Shown here piece after piece: positions 1 through 7,439 of a stretch of DNA of 34,635 nucleotides; within the stretch, counting starts at the first letter, position 1; every line of letters starts with the position of its first letter. The notes under the pieces are model-generated. The model was given only the letters and a program-made list of their open reading frames with translations, was not told the DNA's origin and did no database searches. Source of the stretch: Acidimicrobiales bacterium. GTDB taxonomy: Bacteria > Actinomycetota > Acidimicrobiia > Acidimicrobiales > SZUA-35. Location: the NCBI GenBank assembly GCA_020630195.1, contig JAHDBV010000049.1, forward strand, positions 1-34,635, written 5' to 3'. Position numbers and translations under genes: made by a program.

Positions 1-443
1 AAGATCGCCCACGACGAGGGGATGAACTGGAACGGGCCGACGGCCCGGTCCCAGACGGTGTCACCGTCGTAGCGGCCGTCGTCGGTGTCGGGGATGCGGG
101 CGGTGCCGTTGGTGCCGTCGAGCGGGATGCCGATGATAGGGGGGCTGACGGTCCCGTCGGGGTGAAGTGTCGCGCCACCGTGCCGTCCGTGATCGGACTC
201 GACCTTGCCGATCCCGGCAACGACCTGCCACGGCAGACCTGGGCACGCTGTCGACTGGGCGGCGTAGAGCCCCAGGAGCAGCGGCGGAATGTCGGCGACG
301 GCGTCTTCGGACGGGTCGAAGAGCGCGTGACCCTCGGACGCCGAGGCGCTGACCATGCTAGCCGCGAGAGCTGCGAGTCCGAACAGCGCTGCCAGAGGTG
401 AGGCCAATACGGCGAGCCCCGCCGCAGTGAACTTGGCAATCAT
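1..443 (-). CDS. Secreted lytic transglycosylase, cut by the left edge
   Basis: The 147 visible residues begin with a hydrophobic export signal (about residues 3-36). A soluble-lytic-transglycosylase-like domain follows. The motif GIGKVESDHGR places the catalytic glutamate at E82. Next come GIPLDG, IPDTDDGRYDGDT and WDRAVGPFQFIPSSW, the usual signature of MltB-like murein transglycosylases in actinobacteria. The rest of the gene lies outside the window. Such enzymes cleave peptidoglycan glycan strands. Beside a conjugation system it is probably the VirB1-like wall opener. The ATG at 443 gives a clean signal peptide but has no clear ribosome binding site. An in-frame ATG at 602, inside the upstream 41-bp element, would add 53 cytoplasmic residues. 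The family call is firm; the role in transfer is inferred from context. Confidence 0.85.
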   Translation of the reverse strand, partial: MIAKFTAAGLAVLASPLAALFGLAALAASMVSASASEGHALFDPSEDAVADIPPLLLGLYAAQSTACPGLPWQVVAGIGKVESDHGRHGGATLHPDGTVSPPIIGIPLDGTNGTARIPDTDDGRYDGDTVWDRAVGPFQFIPSSWAI

Positions 444-592
444 GTGACGGGTCCCGAGATCACTGCTCGCTGCCGGTTGGCTCCCGAGCTGCAGGTCGTC
501 GCCCGTGGCGCGCCGGTTGCGCAGCGCCTCGGGGATTCGGTGCGGAGTCTGGAAAGCCCGAGCCGGCAAACGGAAGTGCCTCCGGAGTGCTG

Positions 593-633
593 CATGCCTC
601 ATCTGTGGCCCGCCGGCTCCGGCTACTGGGACA
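593..633 (-). promoter_or_regulatory. 41-bp transfer element, copy 1
   Basis: Read on the minus strand it starts TGTCCCAG, has a variable middle, and continues CGGGCCACAGATGAGGCATG. Block order and spacing match the other three copies exactly. It points at the transglycosylase gene and lies 150 bases upstream of that gene's ATG at 443. Function is inferred. Confidence 0.7.
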
Positions 634-644
634 GGCAACATCCG

Positions 645-695
645 GACCCGAGTTCTCCGAGGGCTGCGGCCACTGTTCGAAGCCGAACTCGGGTC
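645..695. repeat. 11-bp perfect inverted repeat
   Basis: The arms are GACCCGAGTTC (645-655) and GAACTCGGGTC (685-695), separated by 29 bases. It lies 11 bases beyond copy 1 of the 41-bp element. The long spacer and the absence of a T-run argue against a simple terminator. A protein-binding site or a recombination scar is possible. Confidence 0.6.
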
Positions 696-870
696 GCGGC
701 GAGGGTGCCTCTTCCGAGCGGGCGCTACCCTCGAGCTGTGGCCGGACGACTTCATCGCTGCCGATCCGATGCGCCGACGACAGACCGCCGTCCACCCGCT
801 CAAGGTCCTCGGCGCGCTGTTCCCCAGCCTGCACCCGCATTGGCTGACGTACTGGGAGAGCGGTGGTTGA
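690..870 (+). pseudogene. Possible C-terminal remnant of an unknown gene
   Basis: The frame ending TGA at 868-870 has high-GC third positions over about 60 codons and ends in a hydrophobic, aromatic-rich tail (LFPSLHPHWLTYWESGG). The open frame upstream runs back to a GTG at 505, but codon bias fades before about 640 and the frame crosses the 41-bp element. That fits a truncated gene better than an intact one. I do not recognise the family. It may be debris at the left border of a Gabija insertion, or chance. Confidence 0.25.
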
Positions 871-894
871 GTTCGAAGGCGCGCCGGTAGTCGG

Positions 895-2610
895 GTGAGA
901 GTCGCCCGCATCAAGTTCTCGAACTATCGCTGCCTGCGCGATGTCGAGGTCGCGTTCGGTCAACGCACCGTACTCATCGGTGCGAATGGATCGGGCAAGA
1001 CGTCGATCCTCGACGCTCTCGACAAGGCCTTCGGCTCGGGTCGGCGCGGCTACGGCTTCCGCGAGAGCGACCTTTGCGACCCCGACCAAGACCTTGTCAT
1101 CGACTACACCCTCGTGCCCGACGACGGCAATACGTTCACCGCTGACGAGCACACCTTGTTCGAGACCCACGTGGATGTCGCGGGTGACGTCGAGGTAGTG
1201 CTGGTGCGGGTTGTAGCGGGCCACGAGGAGGACGGGGTCTTCCGCGCTCGCGCCTTCTTCCTCAAGAGTGACGGTGAGGAGGACGGGGCCTTCGACATCG
1301 CGACACGGTCGGCCATCGGGTTCTTCTTCCTTGGGGCTTCCCGAGACTCGCAACGAGAGTTCGATGACCGGGGCGGACTATGGGCGCGGCTATCGACGCT
1401 GCTGGAAGCGGCTCACGATCCGGAAGCCGTCGAATCTCTGACGGCCGACGCGGGACGAGACCTCGTCGAGGCTGTGTTGGGTGAAGACCGGCTTGGCGAA
1501 CTTGCCGAGACGGTGGAACGGTTCGTGGCGGTCCTACCGGCCGAGGTGCCGCTCTCAGCCGAGCTACGCGCAACATCGGTTGACTTCCGAAGCCTGCTGC
1601 GGGGCACGTCGCTTGTCGTCGGCGCCGGAGACGAGCTGCTCCCGCTGCGGGAACACTCGACCGGACTTCAGAGTCTCGCCCTCTTCGGTCTGTTTCGGGC
1701 ATTCCTCCAGACCGCTGGTGGCGGCTTGCTCGCTGTCGGACTCGAGGAACCCGAGATCCATCTGGCTCCGCATGTGGGCCGTTCCCTCGTAGCGCTAGCC
1801 AGCGAACCCGGCCATCAGGTGATCTTCACCTCCCATGCGCCGTTCATCACGGACACAGTCGAGGTGAACGAGATTCGTGTCCTGCGGAGCACGAGCGCGG
1901 GAACCGTCGTTCGGGCGGTCGACGGAGGCCTTTTTGATGTAGAGGAGCTCGCGCGGCTCAACCGCGAGTTGCGACTTGCTGGAACCGAGTTTCTCTTCGC
2001 TCGCGCCGTCCTGCTTTGCGAGGGCGCTAGCGAACTCGGTGCGCTGCCCGAGTTCGCACGGAAGCTCGCGTGTGATCTTGACCGAAGCGGCGTTTCGGTG
2101 CTCCCGGTCGGAGGCGGTGGCTTCGAGCCGTTCTTGAAGTTGCTGGGCCCCGACGGGTTCGATATCCCGCACTGCGTTGTCTGTGACAACGACCAGACGT
2201 TCGGCACGTTGCGCAAGGTGCTCGACCGACTCGGCCGGCTGCCGAAGGGTGTGCCTGCGAAGGGATCCCTGGATGCCAAGGGTCTGGAGCGAATGGCGAG
2301 CGCTGGGATGTTCACCTATCCGTCTGGTGACATCGAGGCGGTGATGGTCGCCGCAGACGGCTACGACAGCTTCGTCGCCGCAGCGGATTTGCTCTACGGC
2401 AAGGGGGAGCTGGAGGCGTTCCGGCTCCGGTACGTGCGCGACGGTGGCGATGACGACGATGCGACCGTCGTGCAACAGTTTGGCAAGAAGCGGGGGATTC
2501 GGAAGCCAGAATTGGCGGCCGAAGCTGCCAGCCGCATGAGCAGTGTGCCCGATGAACTCGCGGCGGTCATCAACCACATGATCGGTCTCTCCCGCCACAA
2601 GTCGGCATGA
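895..2610 (+). CDS. gajA: GajA-like OLD-family ATPase-nuclease (Gabija)
   Basis: This 571-residue protein has an ABC/SMC-type ATPase followed by a TOPRIM nuclease, the OLD-family layout. Walker A is GANGSGKT at residues 29-36, Walker B is LEEPEIHL near 283, and the H-loop is TSHAPF near 312. The TOPRIM domain shows LLCEGASE near 373 and VVCDNDQ near 428, the glutamate and Asp-x-Asp metal ligands. The start is GTG at 895, which places the first beta-strand (RIKFSNYRCL) at the N-terminus as usual. Its stop overlaps the helicase gene by four bases (ATGA), and the OLD-UvrD pair is the Gabija arrangement. In characterised Gabija, GajA nicks DNA when nucleotide pools fall during phage infection. 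Function here is inferred from family and pairing. Confidence 0.87.
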   Translation: MRVARIKFSNYRCLRDVEVAFGQRTVLIGANGSGKTSILDALDKAFGSGRRGYGFRESDLCDPDQDLVIDYTLVPDDGNTFTADEHTLFETHVDVAGDVEVVLVRVVAGHEEDGVFRARAFFLKSDGEEDGAFDIATRSAIGFFFLGASRDSQREFDDRGGLWARLSTLLEAAHDPEAVESLTADAGRDLVEAVLGEDRLGELAETVERFVAVLPAEVPLSAELRATSVDFRSLLRGTSLVVGAGDELLPLREHSTGLQSLALFGLFRAFLQTAGGGLLAVGLEEPEIHLAPHVGRSLVALASEPGHQVIFTSHAPFITDTVEVNEIRVLRSTSAGTVVRAVDGGLFDVEELARLNRELRLAGTEFLFARAVLLCEGASELGALPEFARKLACDLDRSGVSVLPVGGGGFEPFLKLLGPDGFDIPHCVVCDNDQTFGTLRKVLDRLGRLPKGVPAKGSLDAKGLERMASAGMFTYPSGDIEAVMVAADGYDSFVAAADLLYGKGELEAFRLRYVRDGGDDDDATVVQQFGKKRGIRKPELAAEAASRMSSVPDELAAVINHMIGLSRHKSA

Positions 2611-4364
2611 CGCTGTCCCCTGATGCGGTGCTCGAATCTCAACTCGACGCCGAACAACTCACCGTTGCAGTCGCGGAGGGAAACCTTCTGGTCCTTGCGC
2701 CACCGGGGAGTGGCAAGACCCGCGTCCTAGTCAACGCTGCCGCCCACAGGGTCAGGAACGGCGAAGCCATCACCGGGCGCCGACACACGCGCGCCATGTG
2801 CCTTACCTTCGGGACCGACGCCGCCAGCGAGATGAAGCAACGACTAGGACGCCGTCCGCTCTCCATCCCGTCGCAGCGGTTGTGGGTATCGAACTACCAC
2901 GGTGTGTGTGCACTGCTATTGCGCCGCTACGGGCACCTGATCGGCTGGCCACGTAGTGCTGGCATCGCTGGCACCGTAGAGACTCAGGGCGTGCTCGCAG
3001 AGGCCATCAGCGACCTCGGCATCCGCAACCTCAACGCAGGCGCCGTCACAACTGCGATCAGCCACCTTAAGGGCGGTCGAAGTAGCGAACCTCCCAGCAG
3101 CCGTCTGCAAGCGATACGGGCCCGCTACGACGCGCTTCTCGCTGAACGCAACATGCGCGACTTCGACGATCTCATCGCACATGCGTGTCAACTTCTGGCA
3201 AGTCAGGAACGAGTACGTTGCATCCTCCACGACGCATATCCGTTCGTGTTCGTCGATGAGCTTCAGGACACGAACGTGGCTCAACTCGAACTCCTGGGCC
3301 ATCTCGTGGGCCCGGCTACCTCTGTGTTCGGCGTAGCTGACGACGATCAGATGATCTACGGCTGGCGCGACGCACACCCCGAGAACTTGCATGCCTTCAT
3401 CGAAATGTTCAGGGCCACTGAGCAGCCGCTGGTGGGCAATTACCGCTGCCCGCCTGCCATCGTCGCTGCCGCCAACCGGATCATCAGTGAGAACCCCGAC
3501 CGGCGCAAGCAGGCGATGGAGTCGCGTGTCACGACACGCCACGGAGAACTCATCGTGATGACCGCATCCACGGTTTCCGAACCCGACGCCATTGTCGCCG
3601 CTATCGAGCGGAGCCTGAGCGATGGCTACGAGCTCGGCGATATCGCGATTCTCGCCCCGCACACTTTCAAGTTCGACGATGTCGCCGACGCACTCGAGAG
3701 TGCCGGAATCACGCACACTCGCGTGGGACGCGGCGCTCGAACGATCGCTGACAATCCCACGATCCGACTTCTCGCCCAGTGTCTCCGGCACCTGGCCGGT
3801 GCCACCCTCACCCCTGGCGAGCTGTCCGGTATCGGGGGTTCTTCTCCCGAGGAGCTGATCAACGAGATTGTCCAAGCCTGCTCCAAGGTCGCCGCCGGTG
3901 CCCCGCGTGGCGTGGTCAACAGGCTGCTACGAGAGTTCGATCTCGGCACAACCTCGTATCCAAAGCGGTCGGCCGATGAGGTCAAGGTGTTGGCGGCAAT
4001 GGCCCGCAAGGCCTACGACGACCAGGGCCCGGCATCCGTCTCCCAACTCGCCGAACTCGTCATCCGCGACTGGGACCGGCTTGAACGCTCAGCCCTTGAG
4101 TCCACTGCTGCCGTCAAGTTGATGACGAGCTTTGCCGCCAAGGGAACGGAGTTCCCCGTCGTGATTCTTCCGTACCTCAACAAGGGACTTGTTCCATACA
4201 AGCGCCGCAACGAGGACATCGACTGGCCAGAAGCGCGTCGCCTCTTCTACGTAGCGCTCACGAGAACCGAACACCGCGCCGTCTTGATTCATGATGGCGA
4301 CCTCGATCCATCTGCCTTCCTTGAAGCGGTGCTCGTCGACGCGACCGAGGCGATCGTTCTCTGA
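2607..4364 (+). CDS. gajB: GajB-like UvrD-family helicase (Gabija)
   Basis: This 585-residue superfamily 1 helicase has all main motifs: Walker A APPGSGKT (31-38), motif II VDELQDTN (about 216), motif III DDDQMIYGWRD (about 245), motif V SFAAKGTEFPVVILP (about 507), and motif VI RRLFYVALTRTE (about 542). It begins inside the stop of the nuclease gene, so the two are translationally coupled. In Gabija, GajB associates with the GajA tetramer and is needed for defence, probably by responding to DNA ends or single strands. A free-standing UvrD repair helicase is less likely given the partner. No toxin or immunity gene follows. Confidence 0.86.
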   Translation: MTLSPDAVLESQLDAEQLTVAVAEGNLLVLAPPGSGKTRVLVNAAAHRVRNGEAITGRRHTRAMCLTFGTDAASEMKQRLGRRPLSIPSQRLWVSNYHGVCALLLRRYGHLIGWPRSAGIAGTVETQGVLAEAISDLGIRNLNAGAVTTAISHLKGGRSSEPPSSRLQAIRARYDALLAERNMRDFDDLIAHACQLLASQERVRCILHDAYPFVFVDELQDTNVAQLELLGHLVGPATSVFGVADDDQMIYGWRDAHPENLHAFIEMFRATEQPLVGNYRCPPAIVAAANRIISENPDRRKQAMESRVTTRHGELIVMTASTVSEPDAIVAAIERSLSDGYELGDIAILAPHTFKFDDVADALESAGITHTRVGRGARTIADNPTIRLLAQCLRHLAGATLTPGELSGIGGSSPEELINEIVQACSKVAAGAPRGVVNRLLREFDLGTTSYPKRSADEVKVLAAMARKAYDDQGPASVSQLAELVIRDWDRLERSALESTAAVKLMTSFAAKGTEFPVVILPYLNKGLVPYKRRNEDIDWPEARRLFYVALTRTEHRAVLIHDGDLDPSAFLEAVLVDATEAIVL

Positions 4365-4509
4365 TCTGATCTGATGTGCGCGGTGGTCCAGCGCACGGAA
4401 GGGCTGGCTCACGGACAAGCGAACGTCGCAGCATTGCCCCGAGACTTGTCGGATCGCAACGGAATCCTGTTGCCCAGGGGCCCCAGTCCCGAGGGATTGC
4501 TGTTGTTGA

Positions 4510-4550
4510 TGTCCCAATGGCCGATTCGGACGGGCCACAGATGGGGCATG
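4510..4550 (+). promoter_or_regulatory. 41-bp transfer element, copy 2
   Basis: It starts TGTCCCAATG, has a variable middle, and continues CGGGCCACAGATGGGGCATG. It has the same orientation as the Tad operon, whose first likely start is 258 bases downstream. It is the only copy facing the 12-gene pilus run, so it is the best candidate for that operon's control site. Confidence 0.7.
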
Positions 4551-4582
4551 CACGTTGGGCGATTCGCACCAGAACCCTTGAC

Positions 4583-4598
4583 GGTGACCGAGGTCACC
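4583..4598. promoter_or_regulatory. 16-bp palindromic operator candidate
   Basis: GGTGACC and GGTCACC form perfect 7-bp arms around a GA spacer, between the 41-bp element and the first pilus gene. A TTGACG hexamer (4579-4584) overlaps its left edge and could be a -35 box, but no good -10 follows at 17-18 bases. It would suit a dimeric repressor. No regulator gene was recognised in the window. Confidence 0.4.
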
Positions 4599-4609
4599 TG
4601 GTTCCGTGG

Positions 4610-4618
4610 TTATCCACA
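4610..4618 (+). promoter_or_regulatory. DnaA-box-like nonamer
   Basis: TTATCCACA matches the consensus DnaA box exactly, 11 bases after the palindrome. I saw no second exact copy, so this is not evidence of an origin. It could let DnaA influence the pilus promoter, or be chance. Confidence 0.3.
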
Positions 4619-4807
4619 GGCTGAATCGCGCGGAGAGCGCGAGTCGGTGGCGGATCGGGCGATGCCAGGGGAGGTGCGACGGTGACGGATGGCTGTCACG
4701 ACGGGTTTGTACCGTCGACGACACCAGCTGAACCTGCGAGGTTCGGCCGCGCCGGCAGCTTCTCGATCGTCGCGAGCACGGGCCTCGCCTTCTCGAGGAG
4801 AACCGCC

Positions 4808-5800
4808 GTGCGCCTGACCCATCGCCCTGTCGTTCTGACCCTTCTCGCCGCGGCGCTGCTCGCCGCATGCAGCGGTGGCGACGACACGATCGCCGAACCC
4901 ACCGCAGAGACCGCGCCGACCAGCGAGGCGACCGCGGCTGCGACGACAGCGCCCCCGACGAGTACCGCGGCGCCCACCGCGACTCCCGACCCTTCTGGCG
5001 CCACCGAGGCATGGCTACAGCTGTGGGATGGGACCGAGAAGCTGGTGTCCGACCCCGACGCTGCCTCGGAGGAGATGCTGGTCGTCGCCAGCCCATCCGT
5101 AGTCGAGCAGCTCGCCACTATCTACAACCCGACCCTGGCGTCGGACGTCGCCAGCACGCCGAGATTGTTCGAGAACAACCCGGTCACGGAACCCCATGCG
5201 GACGGCACGGTTGCCGTCAGCGACTGCATCTTCGAGACACCCAAGGCCGGCAACGCCACGATCTGGTACTCGGGCACGGCCGAGGTGGTCGACGGGGACT
5301 GGACGATCACGTCGATCACGCTCAACTCCGAGATCGGCTGCGTTCCTTCGGCGATTGCGACCGAAGCGATCGCCGGCTACGAGGCGTATTGGGACGCACG
5401 GGTCGAGTTCTGGGACCCGGCCGATCCGTCGAGCCCGCTTGTCGACGAGACGATGGCGGGTGCCCACCTCGAGCTGATCGAAGGGCTGCTCGTCGATCAC
5501 GCCGATCGGGGCCTCGCCCTGCGCGGACGGCCGACAACTCACCCCGAGATCATCGAGGTCCGCTCGGCCACCGAGGTCGCCATCCTCGACTGCAGCGAGC
5601 AGGACACGGGCCGGGGTCTCTTCGTGGTCGAGACGGGTGAGCGTCTCGACGACATCCCGGCCGTGCGGGACGGCCAACGTGACCTCACCTCGGCGGTGAT
5701 GCTGCTCGAAGACGGGGCCTGGAAGGTCTCCGATGTACAGGGACAGGCGGACGTGTCATGCGAGTCGGCACCGACACCGCAGGGCTTGCCCGTCGTGTAG
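4808..5800 (+). CDS. Lipoprotein of the pilus operon, function unknown
   Basis: From the GTG at 4808 (GAGGAG at 4795-4800, seven-base spacer) the protein has a short lipoprotein signal: basic start, hydrophobic core, and lipobox LAAC with the lipidated cysteine at residue 21. A Thr/Ala/Pro-rich linker (about 28-62) leads into about 265 residues that look like two copies of an NTF2-like fold. Each has an aromatic-rich strand such as STIWYSGTAEVVDGDWTI-type segments. The frame is open back to GTG 4682, but that start would bury the lipobox. The product should sit on the outer face of the membrane. It is first in the Tad operon, so a scaffold or assembly role is plausible but unproven. Its end overlaps the next gene by 43 bases. 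Confidence 0.65.
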   Translation: MRLTHRPVVLTLLAAALLAACSGGDDTIAEPTAETAPTSEATAAATTAPPTSTAAPTATPDPSGATEAWLQLWDGTEKLVSDPDAASEEMLVVASPSVVEQLATIYNPTLASDVASTPRLFENNPVTEPHADGTVAVSDCIFETPKAGNATIWYSGTAEVVDGDWTITSITLNSEIGCVPSAIATEAIAGYEAYWDARVEFWDPADPSSPLVDETMAGAHLELIEGLLVDHADRGLALRGRPTTHPEIIEVRSATEVAILDCSEQDTGRGLFVVETGERLDDIPAVRDGQRDLTSAVMLLEDGAWKVSDVQGQADVSCESAPTPQGLPVV

Positions 5801-6753
5801 CCGCCGCGTTCGCGGCGGTCACGGCGACGCTGACACTCGTCGCCGCGCCCGTCGCTGCGCAGCCGACGCCGCCCGATCCGGGCCCGCCGGCACCGATCAA
5901 CCCGTTGCCGATCACCCCAGCGTGCCCCGACACCGGAGGCGGTGGAGCGGCGATCGACCAGAATGGCGGCGCCGTCCTCGGCACGTGTTGGGGCAACACG
6001 CCCGGTTCAGGGCCCGACATCACTGTCTCATCTGCTCTCGTGTGGAACTGGTACGGCTGCGACCAGTGGCGTCCGTACTCACCGGGATCGACCGTCTCCG
6101 CCGTCACTCCCCAAGGCGAGCTCTTGCTCGAGGACATCATCGCCCGAGGCCTCGACCCGACCGTCACCTACGTCTGGCACACGGTCGAGTGCACGCATGT
6201 CCAACAGGGAGCAGGCGCTGACGGCGCCGACCTCGTCGAGATCTGGGGTTGGGGACTTCTCGTCATCGGCACGACCGCACCGGTCGATCCGCTGACCCTG
6301 CGTGACATCGCCGCCGCCCGCATCGATCCCGAACCCCCGACCCCGGCTACGTCTCCCATGTGGGGCGAGGTGGCATCGGTCGTCAACATGAGCACCTGGC
6401 TCTGGGTGACCGACGACTGGGAGCCGGTCGAGGAGGAGGAGTCCCAGGGCTTTGTCACCGTGGTGGTCCAGGCCCGCCCGGTGGAGACCTCCTGGGACAC
6501 CGGCGACGGCACCACCGTCGTGTGCGTCAACGGCCCCGGCGTCCCGTGGACGCCGGGCATGGCGAGCGACGACACCTACTGCTCACACACCTTCACCGCC
6601 GCCGGCACGGGACTGGCCGGCTCAGCCACCACCACGTGGACCTTCCGCTGGTGGCTCAACGGCAACGACATGGGCGATTTCGGCGACTTCTCCCGAACCA
6701 CCCCGATCTCGTTCGACGTGACCGAGATCCAGGCAATCGAGACCGGCAGATAG
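5758..6753 (+). CDS. Secreted protein with a PKD-like region
   Basis: This 331-residue protein has a cleavable signal peptide (hydrophobic core about 10-30, AxA-type site near 33) and a Pro-rich stretch (PTPPDPGPPAP). Near residue 242 is a segment like a PKD/Ig-type domain: SWDTGDGTTVVC, later YCSHTFTAAG, then alternating strands. Several cysteines could form disulfides outside the cell. It is likely an extracellular or wall-exposed part of the pilus locus. The ATG at 5758 lies inside the end of the lipoprotein gene, a 43-base overlap. The next start supporting a signal peptide would be lost, so I keep it. Exact role unknown. Confidence 0.65.
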   Translation: MRVGTDTAGLARRVAAAFAAVTATLTLVAAPVAAQPTPPDPGPPAPINPLPITPACPDTGGGGAAIDQNGGAVLGTCWGNTPGSGPDITVSSALVWNWYGCDQWRPYSPGSTVSAVTPQGELLLEDIIARGLDPTVTYVWHTVECTHVQQGAGADGADLVEIWGWGLLVIGTTAPVDPLTLRDIAAARIDPEPPTPATSPMWGEVASVVNMSTWLWVTDDWEPVEEEESQGFVTVVVQARPVETSWDTGDGTTVVCVNGPGVPWTPGMASDDTYCSHTFTAAGTGLAGSATTTWTFRWWLNGNDMGDFGDFSRTTPISFDVTEIQAIETGR

Positions 6754-6760
6754 GAACACC

Positions 6761-7438
6761 ATGACTACGACACTCCGACCCCGGCCCAAGCCGAGCAGCA
6801 ACGGCTCATCACCACCGACGCGCTTCGACATCGAGCCACCGAACCACGGCTCAGCTCGCAGCAAGTGGCCGGAGATCACCCTCGGTCTGCTCGTGGTCGC
6901 CCTCTTTGCCCTCGTCGGAACCTGGTTCTACTCCTCGACCTCCGATCGTGAGCCCGTCATCGCTGTCCGAAACCCGATCGAGCGCGGGCAGCAGATCACC
7001 GCTGGCGACCTCATGGTGGTGGACGTAGCCAGCGAACAAGCGATCAACGCTCTTCCAAGCGACCAGTCCGGCCAGGTCCTCGGACGCAGCGCGCTGGTCG
7101 ACCTTGCGCCAGGGACCCTCGTGTCGGGTGATCTGTTCGCCGAGCAGGCGCAGATCGCTGATGGCGACGGGGTCGTGGGACTCGCCCTCGATCCCGGCGA
7201 ATACCCCACGCTCACCCTTGCCCCCGGAGACCGCGTCCGCGTCGTCGAGACACCCAAGGGAACCGACGCCACCACCGAGATCGTCCTGGTCGCCGACGCC
7301 GAGGTCATCGACGTCACCCCGATTGGGGTCCAGAACCAGCTCTTCGTCTCGGTTTCGATGGCAGCCACCGAAGCCGACGCCGTCGTCGCTGCGGCTTCGC
7401 AGGATCGTGTGCGGCTCGTACAAGTGGCGGGGTCCTGA
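6761..7438 (+). CDS. SAF-domain pilus protein, CpaB/RcpC-like
   Basis: This 225-residue protein has a disordered basic N-terminus, one membrane helix (about 33-54, LGLLVVALFALVGTW) and an external SAF domain. The SAF segment reads PIERGQQITAGDLMVVDVAS and then VLGRSALVDLAPGTLVSGDLF. In Tad loci CpaB/RcpC proteins sit on the outer side of the membrane and help stabilise or guide the pilus. In Gram-negatives they contact the secretin, which is absent here. It starts eight bases after the previous stop, and the next gene begins two bases after its own stop. The family call is good; the partner is unknown. Confidence 0.75.
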   Translation: MTTTLRPRPKPSSNGSSPPTRFDIEPPNHGSARSKWPEITLGLLVVALFALVGTWFYSSTSDREPVIAVRNPIERGQQITAGDLMVVDVASEQAINALPSDQSGQVLGRSALVDLAPGTLVSGDLFAEQAQIADGDGVVGLALDPGEYPTLTLAPGDRVRVVETPKGTDATTEIVLVADAEVIDVTPIGVQNQLFVSVSMAATEADAVVAAASQDRVRLVQVAGS

Positions 7439-7439
7439 C

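Larger units (their letters stand above)
444..894. other. Non-coding or remnant region between transglycosylase and Gabija
   Basis: This 451-base gap holds one copy of the 41-bp element (593-633), a long inverted repeat (645-695), and a plus-strand reading frame that ends at 870. Its last part, about 640-870, has strongly GC-biased third positions and reads like protein (for example WPDDFIAADPM and HPLKVLGALFPSLHPHW). That part has no start codon near it and no family I recognise, so it may be the tail of a lost gene. No RNA gene was seen. Confidence 0.5.
4365..4807. other. Leader region of the Tad operon
   Basis: This 443-base stretch between Gabija and the pilus operon holds copy 2 of the 41-bp element (4510-4550), a 16-bp palindrome (4583-4598) and a perfect DnaA-box-like nonamer (4610-4618). 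A near-tandem TGATC run follows the helicase stop (about 4361-4376). Short frames cross the region, but none has a convincing start or family. A GTG at 4682 would extend the next protein by 42 residues. Confidence 0.6.

Noticed and set aside
460..1353. Long minus-strand frame of 297 codons across the start of gajA.
   Set aside because: It is antisense to clear OLD-family ATPase motifs and its translation has no family features. It reflects GC-rich codon bias.
1795..2598. Antisense frame of 267 codons inside gajA.
   Set aside because: It has no recognisable motif and lies fully within the TOPRIM-coding part of gajA.
4548..4685. Possible 45-codon leader frame beginning at the ATG of copy 2 and ending GTGA at 4682.
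   Set aside because: It has no ribosome binding site or homologue, and the next protein is better started at 4808 because of its lipobox.
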